Source of the DNA: DAOVVL01 sp965603095
GTDB taxonomy: Bacteria > Pseudomonadota > Alphaproteobacteria > Rhodospirillales > Magnetovibrionaceae
NCBI GenBank assembly: GCA_965603095.1
Contig: CBFDBQ010000025.1
Span: forward strand, 1 to 31,229
DNA: 31,229 nt
Reading direction: 5' to 3'
Shown here: piece after piece, positions 22,614 to 31,229 of the stretch
How positions within the stretch are numbered: position 1 is the stretch's first letter
Layout of the letters: every line of letters begins with the position of its first letter
Position numbers and translations under genes: made by a program
The notes under the pieces: generated by a model
The model's input: only the letters and a program-made list of their open reading frames with translations
What the model was told of the DNA's origin: nothing
Database searches by the model: none

Positions 22614-22994
22614 TTAAACCGCAAGTAGCGCAGCGGCGATCACGCGCCCCTCAAGAGCCAAAACATTATATGTTCTGCATGCCGCGCCAGTGGCCATCCA
22701 CTCCAGCGGGATGGCAATTCCTTTAAAAGAATTTATCAATTCATCTGGTGGTCGGGTAAAGTTTTCACCGCAACCAATGATAAGAATTTCAGGTTTTGTT
22801 TTATATTCACGCACAGGCAATAACGATTTAAAATCTATATTGCTTGGCGATGTCATATTCCACGAAATACAGCTGTCAGTAAAAACAAGTAATGAGCCAG
22901 TATATTCAATGTTTGTTACGCGAAACCCACCATCACCATATGACTGAATGGATTGCTGACCCTTGGGAACCAGTGGTGTTATGTCTAATGACAC
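22614..22994 (-). CDS. Mth938-domain protein (DUF498/NDUFAF3-like)
   Basis: A 126-aa soluble protein of the Mth938-like fold: YGDGGFRVTNIEYTGSLLVF, PEILIIGCGENF, GIAIPLEWMATGAACRTYNVL and EGRVIAAALL are all diagnostic. The human relative NDUFAF3 helps assemble respiratory complex I; in alphaproteobacteria the gene usually sits behind secF, as here, and its bacterial role is not settled. The start is GTG 22994 with GAGGT six bases upstream. It is the last gene of the yajC-secD-secF operon, 31 bases after secF, and ends beside the bidirectional terminator. Confidence 0.9.
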   Translation of the reverse strand: MSLDITPLVPKGQQSIQSYGDGGFRVTNIEYTGSLLVFTDSCISWNMTSPSNIDFKSLLPVREYKTKPEILIIGCGENFTRPPDELINSFKGIAIPLEWMATGAACRTYNVLALEGRVIAAALLAV

Positions 22995-23025
22995 TTTTTA
23001 CCTCAAGAGATTATGTGGTTTAGAA

Positions 23026-23955
23026 TTAAACCCGTTCAGCTACGGTATCTTCATCTGCGTTACCCCTTGAAACGCCCATGCGCAACAACAATGGAACCGC
23101 AAGGCACACCGAAGAATAGGTACCAATTAAGACGCCCCATATCATGGCAAAGCTAAAATCACGAATTACGCTACCGCCAAGGAAATAAAGGGCGGCCAAT
23201 GCAAGTAAGGTTGTTAAGCTGGTAACAACAGTACGCGATAATGTTTCATTGGCGCTTTGGTTTAATAGCTCATCCATTGGTTTTACTTTATATTTACGCA
23301 GGTTTTCGCGCACACGGTCAAAAACCACCACCGTATCGTTGATGGAATAACCGGCAATGGTCAGGACAGCTGCAACAGTGGCCAGATTAAATTCAAGACC
23401 CAGCAACGCAAATATCCCAATGGTCGATATTACATCGTGCATTAGGGCAATAACCGCACCGAGACCGAACTGCCATTCAAACCTAAACCATATATAAACA
23501 AGTATTGCCAACATCGCCGATAAAATCGCGTACACACCGTTCATATACAGCTCGTCCGATACTTTCGGCCCGACAAGTTCCGTTCGGCGGTATTCAGAAA
23601 CAATATCCCCCATTACCGCCTTGACGCTGCTTACTGCATCTTGTTGGGCGGCATCACCGCCGGGTTGACGTTGAATGCGAATAAGTATGTCATCGGGTGC
23701 GCCAAATTCCTGCAATTCAATTGAACCAAGACCAAGCCCGGAAAGTTTTCCGCGAATTATTGATATCTGATCGGGCTGAACAGTTTTAAGTTCAATCATT
23801 ATGCCGCCGGTAAAATCAATACCGTAATTCAAGCCCTTGGTCATAAACAAACCAATTGATGAAATGGCGAGCATGGCTGAAAAAACAAAAAATATAACTC
23901 GCCTGTTAATAAAATCGATGTTTGGATTTTCAGAAATTATTTTGAAACGTGGCAT
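23026..23955 (-). CDS. secF: Protein translocase subunit SecF
   Basis: A 309-aa inner-membrane protein, an RND-type partner of SecD that uses the proton motive force to help pull preproteins through SecYEG. MTKGLNYGIDFTGGIMIELK is the conserved periplasmic motif after the first helix; GYSINDTVVVFDRVREN and the paired helices toward the C-terminus are typical. Six membrane spans are visible at the usual places. GGCGGA six bases before the ATG is a good ribosome binding site. Twelve bases separate it from secD. Confidence 0.97.
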   Translation of the reverse strand: MPRFKIISENPNIDFINRRVIFFVFSAMLAISSIGLFMTKGLNYGIDFTGGIMIELKTVQPDQISIIRGKLSGLGLGSIELQEFGAPDDILIRIQRQPGGDAAQQDAVSSVKAVMGDIVSEYRRTELVGPKVSDELYMNGVYAILSAMLAILVYIWFRFEWQFGLGAVIALMHDVISTIGIFALLGLEFNLATVAAVLTIAGYSINDTVVVFDRVRENLRKYKVKPMDELLNQSANETLSRTVVTSLTTLLALAALYFLGGSVIRDFSFAMIWGVLIGTYSSVCLAVPLLLRMGVSRGNADEDTVAERV

Positions 23956-23967
23956 ATCAATCCGCCT

Positions 23968-25545
23968 TTATATTTCAAGAGTCTGTGGACGGGTACGTTT
24001 CAACCATGAAACAATAATCAACCGGGTAAGCCAGATGGCAGTAAACATCGAAGATGCAATACCAATTGCCAGCGTTACCGCAAATCCGCGAACAGGGCCG
24101 GAGCCAAATTCATAGAGCAACAATGCCGCAATTAACGTGGTTACGTTTGCGTCAATAATGGTGGTAATGGCGCGGGCATAGCCTGATTCAACAGCGCTTA
24201 TGACCGTGCGGCCATTTTTTATTTCTTCGCGAATACGTTCAAAAATAAGCACATTTGCATCAACCGCCATACCGATGGTAAGCACAATGCCGGCAATGCC
24301 CGGAAGCGTAAGGCTTGCCTGCAACATTGAAAGCGCACCGACAATCAATATTATGTTCATAATCAGCGCAGTGTCGGCCATTAAGCCAAATCGCCCGTAA
24401 TACAAAGCCATAAATACAATTACCAATGCCAACCCAATCATCGATGCCATCTTACCAGAAGCAATGGAATCGGCACCCAAACCGGGGCCAACGCTACGTT
24501 CTTCAAGCACGGTTAGCGGTGCGGGTAACGCGCCAGCACGAAGCAAAAGCGAAAGATCTTTGGCTTCCTCGGTGGAAAAATTACCGCTAATTTGTCCGGA
24601 GCCGCCTAAAATTGGCTCACGAATAACTGGGGCGCTAATGACCTTTCCATCCAATACAATGGCGAATGGTTTTCCAACGTTACCAACGGTAACTTTGCCG
24701 AACCTTTTTGCCCCGGCAGAATCAAAACGAAAATTTACCACCGGCTCATTAGACCTAGAATCAAACCCGGGCGTAGCATCAATAAGGGTATCGCCCGAAA
24801 CCATAACCCGTTTTTTTATTAGGTATTTATTTGGTTGTCCCGGTTCATTGCTGGCGCTTGGCAACAACCTTGTTCCCGGTGGAACCCGCCCCGACAGGGC
24901 GGCGCTCGTAGATGATTTTTGATCAACCAAATGAAATGTAAGTTTAGCAGTTTTTCCCAACAGGCGCTTTACCCGTTCGGGATCATCAATACCTGGCAAT
25001 TGCACAAGTATGCGGTCATCGCCTTGACGAATAATTGTCGGTTCACGAACGCCTGTTTCATCTATTCGGCGACGAACAATTTCTATGGATTGCTCAACCG
25101 CTGAAATACGACGTTGCGATATTGCTTGGTCGGTCATGGTAACTGTTATTAATCCGCCATCAGCGCTAGAGGTTACAAACCCGTTATCGATGGGATTTAT
25201 GAGCGAATATGCTTTTTCCATATCTGCTTCGTTTTTTATTGTAACACGAGCGACGTGACCATCTGAACCAAGCCCCGTATAACGTATGCCAGATTTTCTT
25301 AATTCTGTTCTTATTGAATCGACCAAAGCCTCAAGCCGTTCGGCAATAACAACCGATACCTTAACCTCAAGCAAAAGATGTGATCCCCCTCGCAAATCTA
25401 AGCCAAGGCTTATTTGTTTGCTCGGCAACCAATCTGGAAGACCCTCAGCGGTTTTGCTGTCCAGTGCGTTTGGCATAGCAAACAACAGACCGAGCAAGCA
25501 TACGGACAGAATAGAAATTATTTTCCATTTAGAAATACGAATCAT
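23968..25545 (-). CDS. secD: Protein translocase subunit SecD
   Basis: A 525-aa inner-membrane protein of the SecDF complex. After the first helix comes LGLDLRGGSHLLLEV (D1 motif), then the long periplasmic P1 domain with RRRIDETGVREPTI and GDDRILVQLPGIDDPERVK, and the RND-type C-terminal block of five helices (IASGKMASMIGLALVIVFMA and TIGMAVDANVLIFERIREE). All conserved motifs are present at normal length. The gap to the yajC stop is only six bases, so the genes are translated from one message; the ribosome binding site is weak. Confidence 0.98.
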   Translation of the reverse strand: MIRISKWKIISILSVCLLGLLFAMPNALDSKTAEGLPDWLPSKQISLGLDLRGGSHLLLEVKVSVVIAERLEALVDSIRTELRKSGIRYTGLGSDGHVARVTIKNEADMEKAYSLINPIDNGFVTSSADGGLITVTMTDQAISQRRISAVEQSIEIVRRRIDETGVREPTIIRQGDDRILVQLPGIDDPERVKRLLGKTAKLTFHLVDQKSSTSAALSGRVPPGTRLLPSASNEPGQPNKYLIKKRVMVSGDTLIDATPGFDSRSNEPVVNFRFDSAGAKRFGKVTVGNVGKPFAIVLDGKVISAPVIREPILGGSGQISGNFSTEEAKDLSLLLRAGALPAPLTVLEERSVGPGLGADSIASGKMASMIGLALVIVFMALYYGRFGLMADTALIMNIILIVGALSMLQASLTLPGIAGIVLTIGMAVDANVLIFERIREEIKNGRTVISAVESGYARAITTIIDANVTTLIAALLLYEFGSGPVRGFAVTLAIGIASSMFTAIWLTRLIIVSWLKRTRPQTLEI

Positions 25546-25551
25546 TGGAAA

Positions 25552-25980
25552 TTATTTCTTACCAGAAAGAAGATTTTTAAGGCTGCCTTTTGATTTGCTG
25601 TCATCACCTTTGGAATCATCGTTATCGCCCTTGGTGTCATTTTTTGATGACTTATCCGCAGGTTCAGTTTTGGCAATAACTCCAGAAACCATATTGCGGT
25701 CAACCTTGACCTTTACGCCTTCGGCAATTTCAACTTCAAGAATGCCTTCGTCTTCTTTGACGCGAACAACCGAACCCAAGATACCGCCACTGGTAACTAT
25801 TTTATCACCACGACGAATGGAAGATTGCATTGATTTATGATTTTTGGCCTTTTTTTGCTGTGGACGTATCAGCAGGAAATAAAAAACCACAAAAATCAAC
25901 AAGAACGGAATAAGAGATTCGAATAAACCAGGGGCCGCGGCATCACCGGCGGCCTGAGCAAAAGCAGGCGAAACAAACAT
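25552..25980 (-). CDS. yajC: Preprotein translocase accessory protein YajC
   Basis: A 142-aa protein with one membrane helix (FLLIFVVFYFLLIRPQQKKAK) flanked by a short periplasmic N-terminus and a cytoplasmic domain containing GDKIVTSGGILGSVVRVKED, the YajC signature. It associates with SecDF. The C-terminus is extended by an Asp/Lys/Ser-rich low-complexity stretch (about 108-135), longer than in E. coli YajC. GAGGAG nine bases before the ATG gives a strong start for the operon yajC-secD-secF-Mth938. It is divergent from the DUF815 gene. Confidence 0.96.
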   Translation of the reverse strand: MFVSPAFAQAAGDAAAPGLFESLIPFLLIFVVFYFLLIRPQQKKAKNHKSMQSSIRRGDKIVTSGGILGSVVRVKEDEGILEVEIAEGVKVKVDRNMVSGVIAKTEPADKSSKNDTKGDNDDSKGDDSKSKGSLKNLLSGKK

Positions 25981-26119
25981 TAAAAAAAACTCCTCAAAAA
26001 CTGGGCTTTTGTAGCCGAGCGGACTATACCCCCGTAGTCGGTCGTTGCAAAGCCTTGTCGTGCCCCAAAAACAACTGATTTAATTGATTTTTATTTATGC
26101 AGAATATAGTGTCCAAATT

Positions 26120-26989
26120 ATGGACAATATTGACCCAGAAACACTACCCAAATGCCTGCTGGCACGCATAGCAAGCGCCCTTGAGCGCATATCGCCAGCA
26201 CCTACTATCAATACCGACCTTTCGCTTGCAGATGCGTTTGTCTGGCATCCGGCGGGGGGCAGCCTAGCCCCGGTGAAAAGCGTCAATCGGGTGGATATAG
26301 GGCTGTTAAGAGGTGTTGATGCCCAACGCGAAACACTTATGGCCAATACCGTTCAGTTCACAAACGGGTTTGCCGCAAATAATGCTCTTTTATGGGGTGC
26401 ACGCGGCACCGGCAAAAGCTCGTTGGTCAAGGCGGTGCATGGAAAGATAAATACTGATAACGCTGGAACGTTGGTGCTGGTTGAAATCCACCGCGAAGAC
26501 ATAGTTACCCTTCCTGCCCTGTTGGATATTTTACGCGGCACAGCCCGGCGGGTAATTCTTTTTTGTGACGACCTATCGTTTGATGAGGATGATGCATCTT
26601 ATAAATCGCTAAAAGCGGTTTTAGAAGGCGGTATCGAAGGTAGACCAGAAAATGTAATTTTTTACGCAACCTCAAACCGTCGTCACCTGATGCCCCGTGA
26701 CATGATTGAAAATGAACGTTCTAGCGCCATCAATCCAGCCGAGGCCGTTGAAGAAAAAGTATCCCTAAGCGATCGCTTTGGGTTGTGGTTGGGTTTTCAT
26801 AATTTAAACCAAGATATATATTTTGAAATTATCGAAAGCTATGCCAACTATTTTGATCTTGAATTCACCAAGAAAACCCTACGCGCCGACGCATTGGAAT
26901 GGTCAATGGGTCGCGGTGCCCGTTCGGGCCGTGTTGCGTGGCAATTTATTCAAGACTTGGCCGGACGTCAGGGAAAAAAACTAGATTAA
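26120..26989 (+). CDS. DUF815-family AAA+ ATPase
   Basis: A 289-aa cytoplasmic ATPase. Walker A is WGARGTGKSSLVKAV, Walker B ILFCDDLSFDEDD, and sensor-type motif FYATSNRRHLMPRDM; SDRFGLWLGFHNL and the WSMGRGARSGR helix complete the DUF815 pattern. The family is widespread in proteobacteria but has no assigned function. ATG 26120 (MDNIDPETL) is chosen over an upstream TTG at 26084 that adds 12 unlike residues; the ribosome binding site is weak. In alphaproteobacteria it is often found between the yajC cluster and the pcm/M23 cluster, as here. Its stop is immediately adjacent to the stop of the converging DUF4389 gene. Confidence 0.92.
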   Translation: MDNIDPETLPKCLLARIASALERISPAPTINTDLSLADAFVWHPAGGSLAPVKSVNRVDIGLLRGVDAQRETLMANTVQFTNGFAANNALLWGARGTGKSSLVKAVHGKINTDNAGTLVLVEIHREDIVTLPALLDILRGTARRVILFCDDLSFDEDDASYKSLKAVLEGGIEGRPENVIFYATSNRRHLMPRDMIENERSSAINPAEAVEEKVSLSDRFGLWLGFHNLNQDIYFEIIESYANYFDLEFTKKTLRADALEWSMGRGARSGRVAWQFIQDLAGRQGKKLD

Positions 26990-27397
26990 TCAGGTTTTTT
27001 TCTTGGCTGTCTTTTTCTTGGCAGTTTTCTTTTTAACGGTTTTTGTAGGCGTTGCTTTTGCCGCAGGCGCTGCTTTTGCCGCAGGCTCTTGGGCCGCACG
27101 ACCACTGGCCGATGGGCGTTCTGGTCCTTGCCCCCAATCGCTTACCGGAAACGGCATATGGTCTGAATTATATGTAAGAAACGCCGTTACTTCGGAAATA
27201 TATTCACCAATGGAACCACCCATTTCAGCCAAGCGGTCATTGCGCCCACCTGTAAACAGCACGGTAAAAAATTGAATAACGGTAATGGCCGCAATAATGA
27301 ATTCGGCCACGTTAAAAGCAATGGCAAACAGTATAATATAAATTATACGGCTCCATGTTTTTGTATCGCCTATGTGTTTTTTGGTGTTGTCATCCAT
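26990..27397 (-). CDS. DUF4389-family membrane protein with Lys/Ala-rich tail
   Basis: A 135-aa protein. WSRIIYIILFAIAFNVAEF, the helix AAITVIQFFTVLFTGG, and the pair ISEVTAFLTYNSDHMPFPVSD (split) are the DUF4389 pattern, a short membrane family of unknown function. The C-terminal 45 residues are Ala/Pro/Lys-rich, ending in three KKKT units separated by Ala, a basic tail that could bind acidic lipids or nucleic acid (inference). AGGAT six bases before ATG 27397 supports the start. It follows the nlpD-like gene by 16 bases and is the last gene of the tatC-serS-pcm operon. Confidence 0.85.
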   Translation of the reverse strand: MDDNTKKHIGDTKTWSRIIYIILFAIAFNVAEFIIAAITVIQFFTVLFTGGRNDRLAEMGGSIGEYISEVTAFLTYNSDHMPFPVSDWGQGPERPSASGRAAQEPAAKAAPAAKATPTKTVKKKTAKKKTAKKKT

Positions 27398-27413
27398 TGT
27401 TTTATCCTATTTG

Positions 27414-28346
27414 CTAGCCCTTCAAATACGGCTTGGGGTCAACTGCACGGCGACCTTTGCGTAATTCAAAATGCAACTGCGGGGTGCTTACGTTTCCGGT
27501 TGAACCAATCTTGGCTATATTTTGTCCCTTTGATATTTTATCACCTCTTTTGACCAACAGCGAATCATTGTGTGCGTAGGCTGTTATCCATCCATTTGAA
27601 TGCTTGACCAAAAGAAGATTACCAAACCCACGCAGTTCGTTTCCGGCATAGGCCACAACCCCGTTTTGCGCGGCCCTGACCGGGGTCCCCCGCGGTGCGG
27701 CTATGTTTATGCCATCATTTTGCAGACCCTTTGCCTTGGGACCAAAGCCAGAAAGAACCTTGCCTTTGATTGGCCACAAAAACCCACTCCCAGACATTAC
27801 CGGGGGCTGGTAAACGGTAACTGGGGTTTTTGTTGCTGTTTTAGTTGTACCGGTTGTTTTATTTGATGAATTATTGGCCGAAGCGGTGTTGGACGCAGAT
27901 GCGCTTGCGTCCCGGGGGATGCGTAATTTTTGCCCAGGATAAATTGTATAAGGCTTGGCCACGCCGTTTATGCGGGCAATGGAAAAAGCATTGGAATTAT
28001 AATTTTTTGCAATAAGAGAAAGGTATTCACCCTTTCTAACCACATGAATTCGCCCGCCCGGAAGATTGAGCCGTTGGCCCACATTTAGCGCATAAGGCGG
28101 CCTTAGATTATTTACATCTATTATTTCGCGTGGGCTTACCCGGTGGCGTCTGGCAATGGCATAGACCGTATCGCCACGACCAACGGTTACGGCCGTGGCA
28201 TTAATGAAGGTATCGCTACCGGGGCCATAGGCAAGGCCGGGCCCATCCCCCGGTGGTGGCCATTCGGCCCAACCACAGGCACCTAAGGCCAAGGTAATGG
28301 CAAATGCCAATGACAGTTTTGTTGTTTGGAAAGGTTTTCCACTCAT
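27414..28346 (-). CDS. nlpD: NlpD-like lipoprotein with LysM repeats and degenerate M23 domain
   Basis: A 310-aa lipoprotein: lipobox LGAC with Cys24, then two LysM domains (VTVGRGDTVYAIARRHRVS to LNLP, and IHVVRKGEYLSLIAKNY to LRIP), a Ser/Thr/Asn linker, and a C-terminal LytM/M23 domain. The M23 zinc ligands are not conserved: the usual HxGxD reads NDGIN, and the HxH motif reads QLH. It is therefore probably inactive as a peptidase and, like E. coli NlpD, likely activates a cell-wall amidase during division. YAGNELRGFGNLLLVKH and AYAHNDSLLVK match NlpD closely. ATG 28346 (MSGKPFQ) is preferred over an upstream start at 28382, since it gives a normal lipoprotein leader. It lies 60 bases downstream of pcm, as in many proteobacteria. 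Confidence 0.88.
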   Translation of the reverse strand: MSGKPFQTTKLSLAFAITLALGACGWAEWPPPGDGPGLAYGPGSDTFINATAVTVGRGDTVYAIARRHRVSPREIIDVNNLRPPYALNVGQRLNLPGGRIHVVRKGEYLSLIAKNYNSNAFSIARINGVAKPYTIYPGQKLRIPRDASASASNTASANNSSNKTTGTTKTATKTPVTVYQPPVMSGSGFLWPIKGKVLSGFGPKAKGLQNDGINIAAPRGTPVRAAQNGVVAYAGNELRGFGNLLLVKHSNGWITAYAHNDSLLVKRGDKISKGQNIAKIGSTGNVSTPQLHFELRKGRRAVDPKPYLKG

Positions 28347-28406
28347 GGTTTGATTATTGCCCTGCCTGCACCCGTATATCAAGGCCAGTATATCAAGAAT
28401 GGTCGT

Positions 28407-29054
28407 CTATTCAGGAACTTCACCCTCAACAAATGGAACAAAACGCACCCAGCCCAATTCGGTGGTTTCAAACCCGGTTTCGGTTTTAACAACCTTGAAC
28501 AACTGTTGATCGTGCAAATCATCGCCAATGGGAACCACCATTATTCCGCCAACCGCCAACTGTTCGATTAAAACCGGGGGGAAATCCACCGCGGCGGCGG
28601 TAATAATTATCCGGTCAAACGGCGCTTGCTCGGGCCAACCGGCTGAGCCATCGCCCAATTTGGTTGTGATGTTATGAAAGCCTAGTTCGGCAAAACGCTT
28701 TTCGGCCTCGATCTTCAGGCCACGGTGGCGCTCGATGGTATAAAGGCGCCGACACAGTGGCGATAAAACAGACGCCTGATAGCCCGACCCGGTGCCGATT
28801 TCTAAAACCTTGTGGCGGTCGGTTAATTCCAATGCTTCGGTCATCATGGCCACCACCAGTGGCTGGCTTACGGTTTGCTGATGGCCAATGGGTAATGCGG
28901 TGTTTTCATAGGCCCGGTCACGAAACGCCAAAGGAACGAACATATCACGCGGGATGCTTTCCATGGCGCGAATAACACGCTCATCCCTGATGCCGCCTTG
29001 GCGCAACTCCAACACCAGCGACATTAATCGTGGGTCTGGGCCGTTACTATTCAT
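28407..29054 (-). CDS. pcm: Protein-L-isoaspartate O-methyltransferase
   Basis: A 215-aa SAM-dependent methyltransferase that repairs isoaspartyl residues in damaged proteins. VLEIGTGSGYQASVLSPL is the SAM-binding loop; IPRDMFVP, YENTALPIGHQQTVSQP and IIITAAAVDFPPVLIEQL are specific to the family. ATG 29054 is one base after the serS stop, so the genes are tightly coupled; an earlier TTG at 29072 adds six unlike residues. In related genomes surE often sits between serS and pcm but is absent here. The nlpD-like gene follows. Confidence 0.95.
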   Translation of the reverse strand: MNSNGPDPRLMSLVLELRQGGIRDERVIRAMESIPRDMFVPLAFRDRAYENTALPIGHQQTVSQPLVVAMMTEALELTDRHKVLEIGTGSGYQASVLSPLCRRLYTIERHRGLKIEAEKRFAELGFHNITTKLGDGSAGWPEQAPFDRIIITAAAVDFPPVLIEQLAVGGIMVVPIGDDLHDQQLFKVVKTETGFETTELGWVRFVPFVEGEVPE

Positions 29055-29055
29055 C

Positions 29056-30336
29056 TTAGGAAATAGCCTCAATGGTGCTTAGCCCGCCCATGTATGGGCG
29101 CAAAGCTTCGGGTATGGTTATGGAGCCATCTTCGTTTTGGTAATTTTCCATTACCGCAACCAACGTGCGACCCACCGCCAAACCGGAACCATTTAGGGTG
29201 TGAACGAATTCAGGTTTTTTTTCGCCTTCTCTTTTGAACCGTGCGTTCATGCGTCGGGCCTGAAAATCCCGGGTGTTAGAGCAAGATGAAATTTCACGGT
29301 ATTGCCCCTGCCCCGGTAACCAGACCTCGATATCAAATGTTTTGACCGCACCAAAACCCATGTCGCCAGTGCAAAGCATTACGGTTCTAAATGGCAGGCC
29401 AAGGCGTTTTAATATTTCTTCGGCCGCCCCTGTCATGCGGTTCAGTTCAGCATCGGAATCTTCTGGCTTTACCACCGATACCAATTCAACCTTGGTGAAC
29501 TGATGTTGGCGTATCATGCCACGGGTATCTTTTCCCGCCGAACCAGCTTCCGACCTGAAACACCATGTCATTGCGGTATTGCGTTTGGGCAGGTCGCCAT
29601 CGGCCATAATTTCACCTGCCACCAAATTAGTAAGCGGTACTTCGCCAGTGGGGATTAACCAAAAACCTTCTTCGGTTTTAAATAGGTCTTCGGAAAACTT
29701 AGGCAGCTGCCCGGTGCCGTATAACGCATTATCTTTTACCAATGCCGGTGGGTTGGTTTCCGTATAACCAAATTCGGTTGTGTGGATATCCAACATAAAA
29801 CTGCCGAGCGCACGTTCCATTCGAGCCAGCGCACCGGTTAAAACCACAAACCGCGCGCCGGACATTTTAGCCGCAACTTCAAAATCCATCTGACCTAGGG
29901 CTTCGCCCAGTTCAAAATGTTCCTTGGCTTTGAAAGCCAATGATGTTGGCTCGCCTTCTTTTTTGATCTCAACATTATCGGCTTCAGATTTTCCATCGGG
30001 AACGTCGTCATCGGGAATATTGGGTATGGTTGAAAGTGCGTTATTAAGCTCAAGCGATTTTTCTTTGGCCTCAACCTCAGCCGCAGTTTGTGCATCTTTC
30101 GATTTAGCGACCTCGGCCATTAATGCTGATGCGTCTTCGCCTTTGGATTTTAGGTTACCAATTTCCTTGGCCGCCTTGTTACGTTCGGCTTGTATTTCCT
30201 GCGCCTTAGTCTCAATTTCCCGGCGTTCGGCATCTAACGCCAATAGCTGTTTTGCTGTGACATCCTTAAAATTACGCCGGGCAAGGCCAGCGTCGAACTT
30301 TTCAGGGTTTTCGCGAATGGCGCGAATATCATGCAT
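29056..30336 (-). CDS. serS: Seryl-tRNA synthetase
   Basis: A 426-aa class II aminoacyl-tRNA synthetase. The N-terminal coiled-coil arm (about residues 30-105) with its Lys/Glu/Ala-rich heptads binds the long variable arm of tRNA-Ser. The catalytic domain shows motif 2 (CFRSEAGSAGKDTRGMIRQH) and motif 3 (NGSGLAVGRTLVAVMENYQ), with LIPTGEVPLTNL upstream. Full length. The ATG overlaps the tatC stop by one base (TAATG), so translation is coupled. Confidence 0.98.
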   Translation of the reverse strand: MHDIRAIRENPEKFDAGLARRNFKDVTAKQLLALDAERREIETKAQEIQAERNKAAKEIGNLKSKGEDASALMAEVAKSKDAQTAAEVEAKEKSLELNNALSTIPNIPDDDVPDGKSEADNVEIKKEGEPTSLAFKAKEHFELGEALGQMDFEVAAKMSGARFVVLTGALARMERALGSFMLDIHTTEFGYTETNPPALVKDNALYGTGQLPKFSEDLFKTEEGFWLIPTGEVPLTNLVAGEIMADGDLPKRNTAMTWCFRSEAGSAGKDTRGMIRQHQFTKVELVSVVKPEDSDAELNRMTGAAEEILKRLGLPFRTVMLCTGDMGFGAVKTFDIEVWLPGQGQYREISSCSNTRDFQARRMNARFKREGEKKPEFVHTLNGSGLAVGRTLVAVMENYQNEDGSITIPEALRPYMGGLSTIEAIS

Positions 30337-31211
30337 TAGCTTGTGCTCTCATTTTTTTCGTCATCTTCATCATCGTCATCGTCATCATCATCTGGCGAAT
30401 CTTCTTCATTATCGTCTTTGAGGCGCTTCTTTTCCACCATGGCGACGGACAATATGGAAATTTCGTAAAGCAATATGGTCGGTATGGCCAAACCGATTTG
30501 GCTGATTACATCGGGCGGGGTCAATATGGCGGCGGCAACAAAGGCCGATACCACGGCATAACGGCGTTTTGCCCGCATGCCCTTGGCGGTTATCATTCCG
30601 GCCCGGCCCAGCAATGTCATCACCACCGGCAATTCAAAGCAAAGGCCAAAGGCAAATATCAACCGCATTACCAGCGATAGGTATTCGCTAACCTTTGTTT
30701 CTAATTGTATGGGCAGGCCGCCTGCGCCTTGCAATGATTCAAAACCAACAAAAAATTTCCATGCCAGCGGGAAAATATAATAATACGCTAACGCGCCACC
30801 CATAAAAAACAAAACAGGCGCCGCCACAAGAAACGGCCACATGACGTTGCGTTCGCTTTTATAAAGACCGGGGGCAACAAATTTCCAAAATTGCAATGAA
30901 ATAAAAGGAAATGAAAGAAAGAGTGCAGCAAAAAACGCAACTTTTATGTTGGTAAAAAATGCTTCATGCGGTGCGGTGAAAATCATCCGTCTGTCGCCGC
31001 TTTGTTCAAGCAGCACATCGGCCAGGGGTTGAGCAAGAAACGAATAAAGGTATTCAGAAACACCATAACAAGCAAAAAACAAAATGAAAAAAGCAATCAA
31101 GGAATAAATAAGCCGCTGACGTAGCTCTATCAAATGAGCAATAAGCGGTGCCTTTTCCGTATCTCTGCTTTTTGCGTTATTGGTCATATTATTTTTTTGG
31201 GTATCATTCAC
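30336..31211 (-). CDS. tatC: Sec-independent (Tat) translocase protein TatC
   Basis: A 291-aa inner-membrane protein with six helices, the receptor of twin-arginine signal peptides in the TatABC system. PLIAHLIELRQRLIYSLIAF is the TatC N-terminal motif; the conserved LFLSFPFISLQFWKFVAPGLY, the F-G-L-CFELPV block and the TPPDVISQ motif are all present. The C-terminus is unusual in carrying a run of eight Asp within about 30 acidic residues. The start GTG 31211 gives the longest form; ATG 31187 is an alternative. tatB would be expected just outside; an in-frame stop at 31218-31220 could be its end, but 18 bases are too few to judge. Confidence 0.96.
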   Translation of the reverse strand: MNDTQKNNMTNNAKSRDTEKAPLIAHLIELRQRLIYSLIAFFILFFACYGVSEYLYSFLAQPLADVLLEQSGDRRMIFTAPHEAFFTNIKVAFFAALFLSFPFISLQFWKFVAPGLYKSERNVMWPFLVAAPVLFFMGGALAYYYIFPLAWKFFVGFESLQGAGGLPIQLETKVSEYLSLVMRLIFAFGLCFELPVVMTLLGRAGMITAKGMRAKRRYAVVSAFVAAAILTPPDVISQIGLAIPTILLYEISILSVAMVEKKRLKDDNEEDSPDDDDDDDDEDDEKNESTS

Positions 31212-31229
31212 GATGGATTATCCATTTTC

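Noticed and set aside
1..31229. tRNA, rRNA, insertion sequences or integration sites
   Set aside because: I scanned the intergenic stretches for tRNA-like cloverleaf arms, terminal inverted repeats and transposase-like proteins and saw none; a dedicated RNA search was not possible.

Overview
The window reads as chromosomal DNA of an alphaproteobacterium, probably a Rhodospirillales-like or marine lineage. Support comes from an ALAS-type hemA (C4 pathway), Tad pilus minor pilins, an ELM1-family protein, TrmFO, a yajC-secD-secF-Mth938 cluster and a tatC-serS-pcm-nlpD cluster. Base composition looks moderate (mid-40s %GC by eye) and even. I see no insertion sequence, integrase, phage gene, CRISPR array, rRNA or tRNA. 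Species assignment is inference.

Layout. 1-1234: the 3' end of a TadG-like gene and two TadE-like minor pilins, the distal part of a Tad/Flp pilus locus. 1238-4495: a hydroxypyruvate-isomerase-family gene (-), hemN (+) and an ELM1-family gene (-). 4716-6723: hspQ, pyrE, a small secreted Met/His/Gly-rich protein with a strong terminator, and a small single-span membrane protein. 6734-10203: an inverted repeat, a class III aminotransferase, hemA and a winged-helix regulator-like gene. 10269-11474 (-): a CheY-like receiver protein ending in a FliM-like peptide, followed by an Hpt protein. 11750-14971: uvrA and a small Cys-motif (DUF1540-like) gene preceded by a perfect TGTGA-N6-TCACA site. 15009-18776: a membrane-anchored rhodanese (-), a Pro/Glu-rich membrane protein (+), trmFO (+) and a secreted alpha/beta hydrolase (-). 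18961-22538: a 922-aa exported ankyrin-like, Pro/Glu-rich protein and a short PuuD-like membrane protein ending at a textbook terminator. 22614-25980 (-): yajC-secD-secF-Mth938. 26120-26989: a DUF815 AAA+ ATPase (+). 26990-31211 (-): tatC-serS-pcm-nlpD-like-DUF4389.

How the genes work together. Two envelope-export operons (Sec accessory proteins and Tat translocase) flank the DUF815 gene. The Tat operon also carries seryl-tRNA synthetase, protein repair (Pcm) and a probable cell-wall amidase activator. Heme biosynthesis is represented at entry (HemA) and at the anaerobic coproporphyrinogen step (HemN). The Hpt/receiver pair is a phosphorelay module without a visible kinase.

Most of the window is ordinary core genome. 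The least-explained items are the receiver with the FliM-like tail, the 922-aa repeat-rich exported protein, the CRP-site/small Cys-protein unit, and inverted repeats in front of the aminotransferase and around the hemA/regulator pair. I did not find a clearly new multi-gene defence or mobile system.
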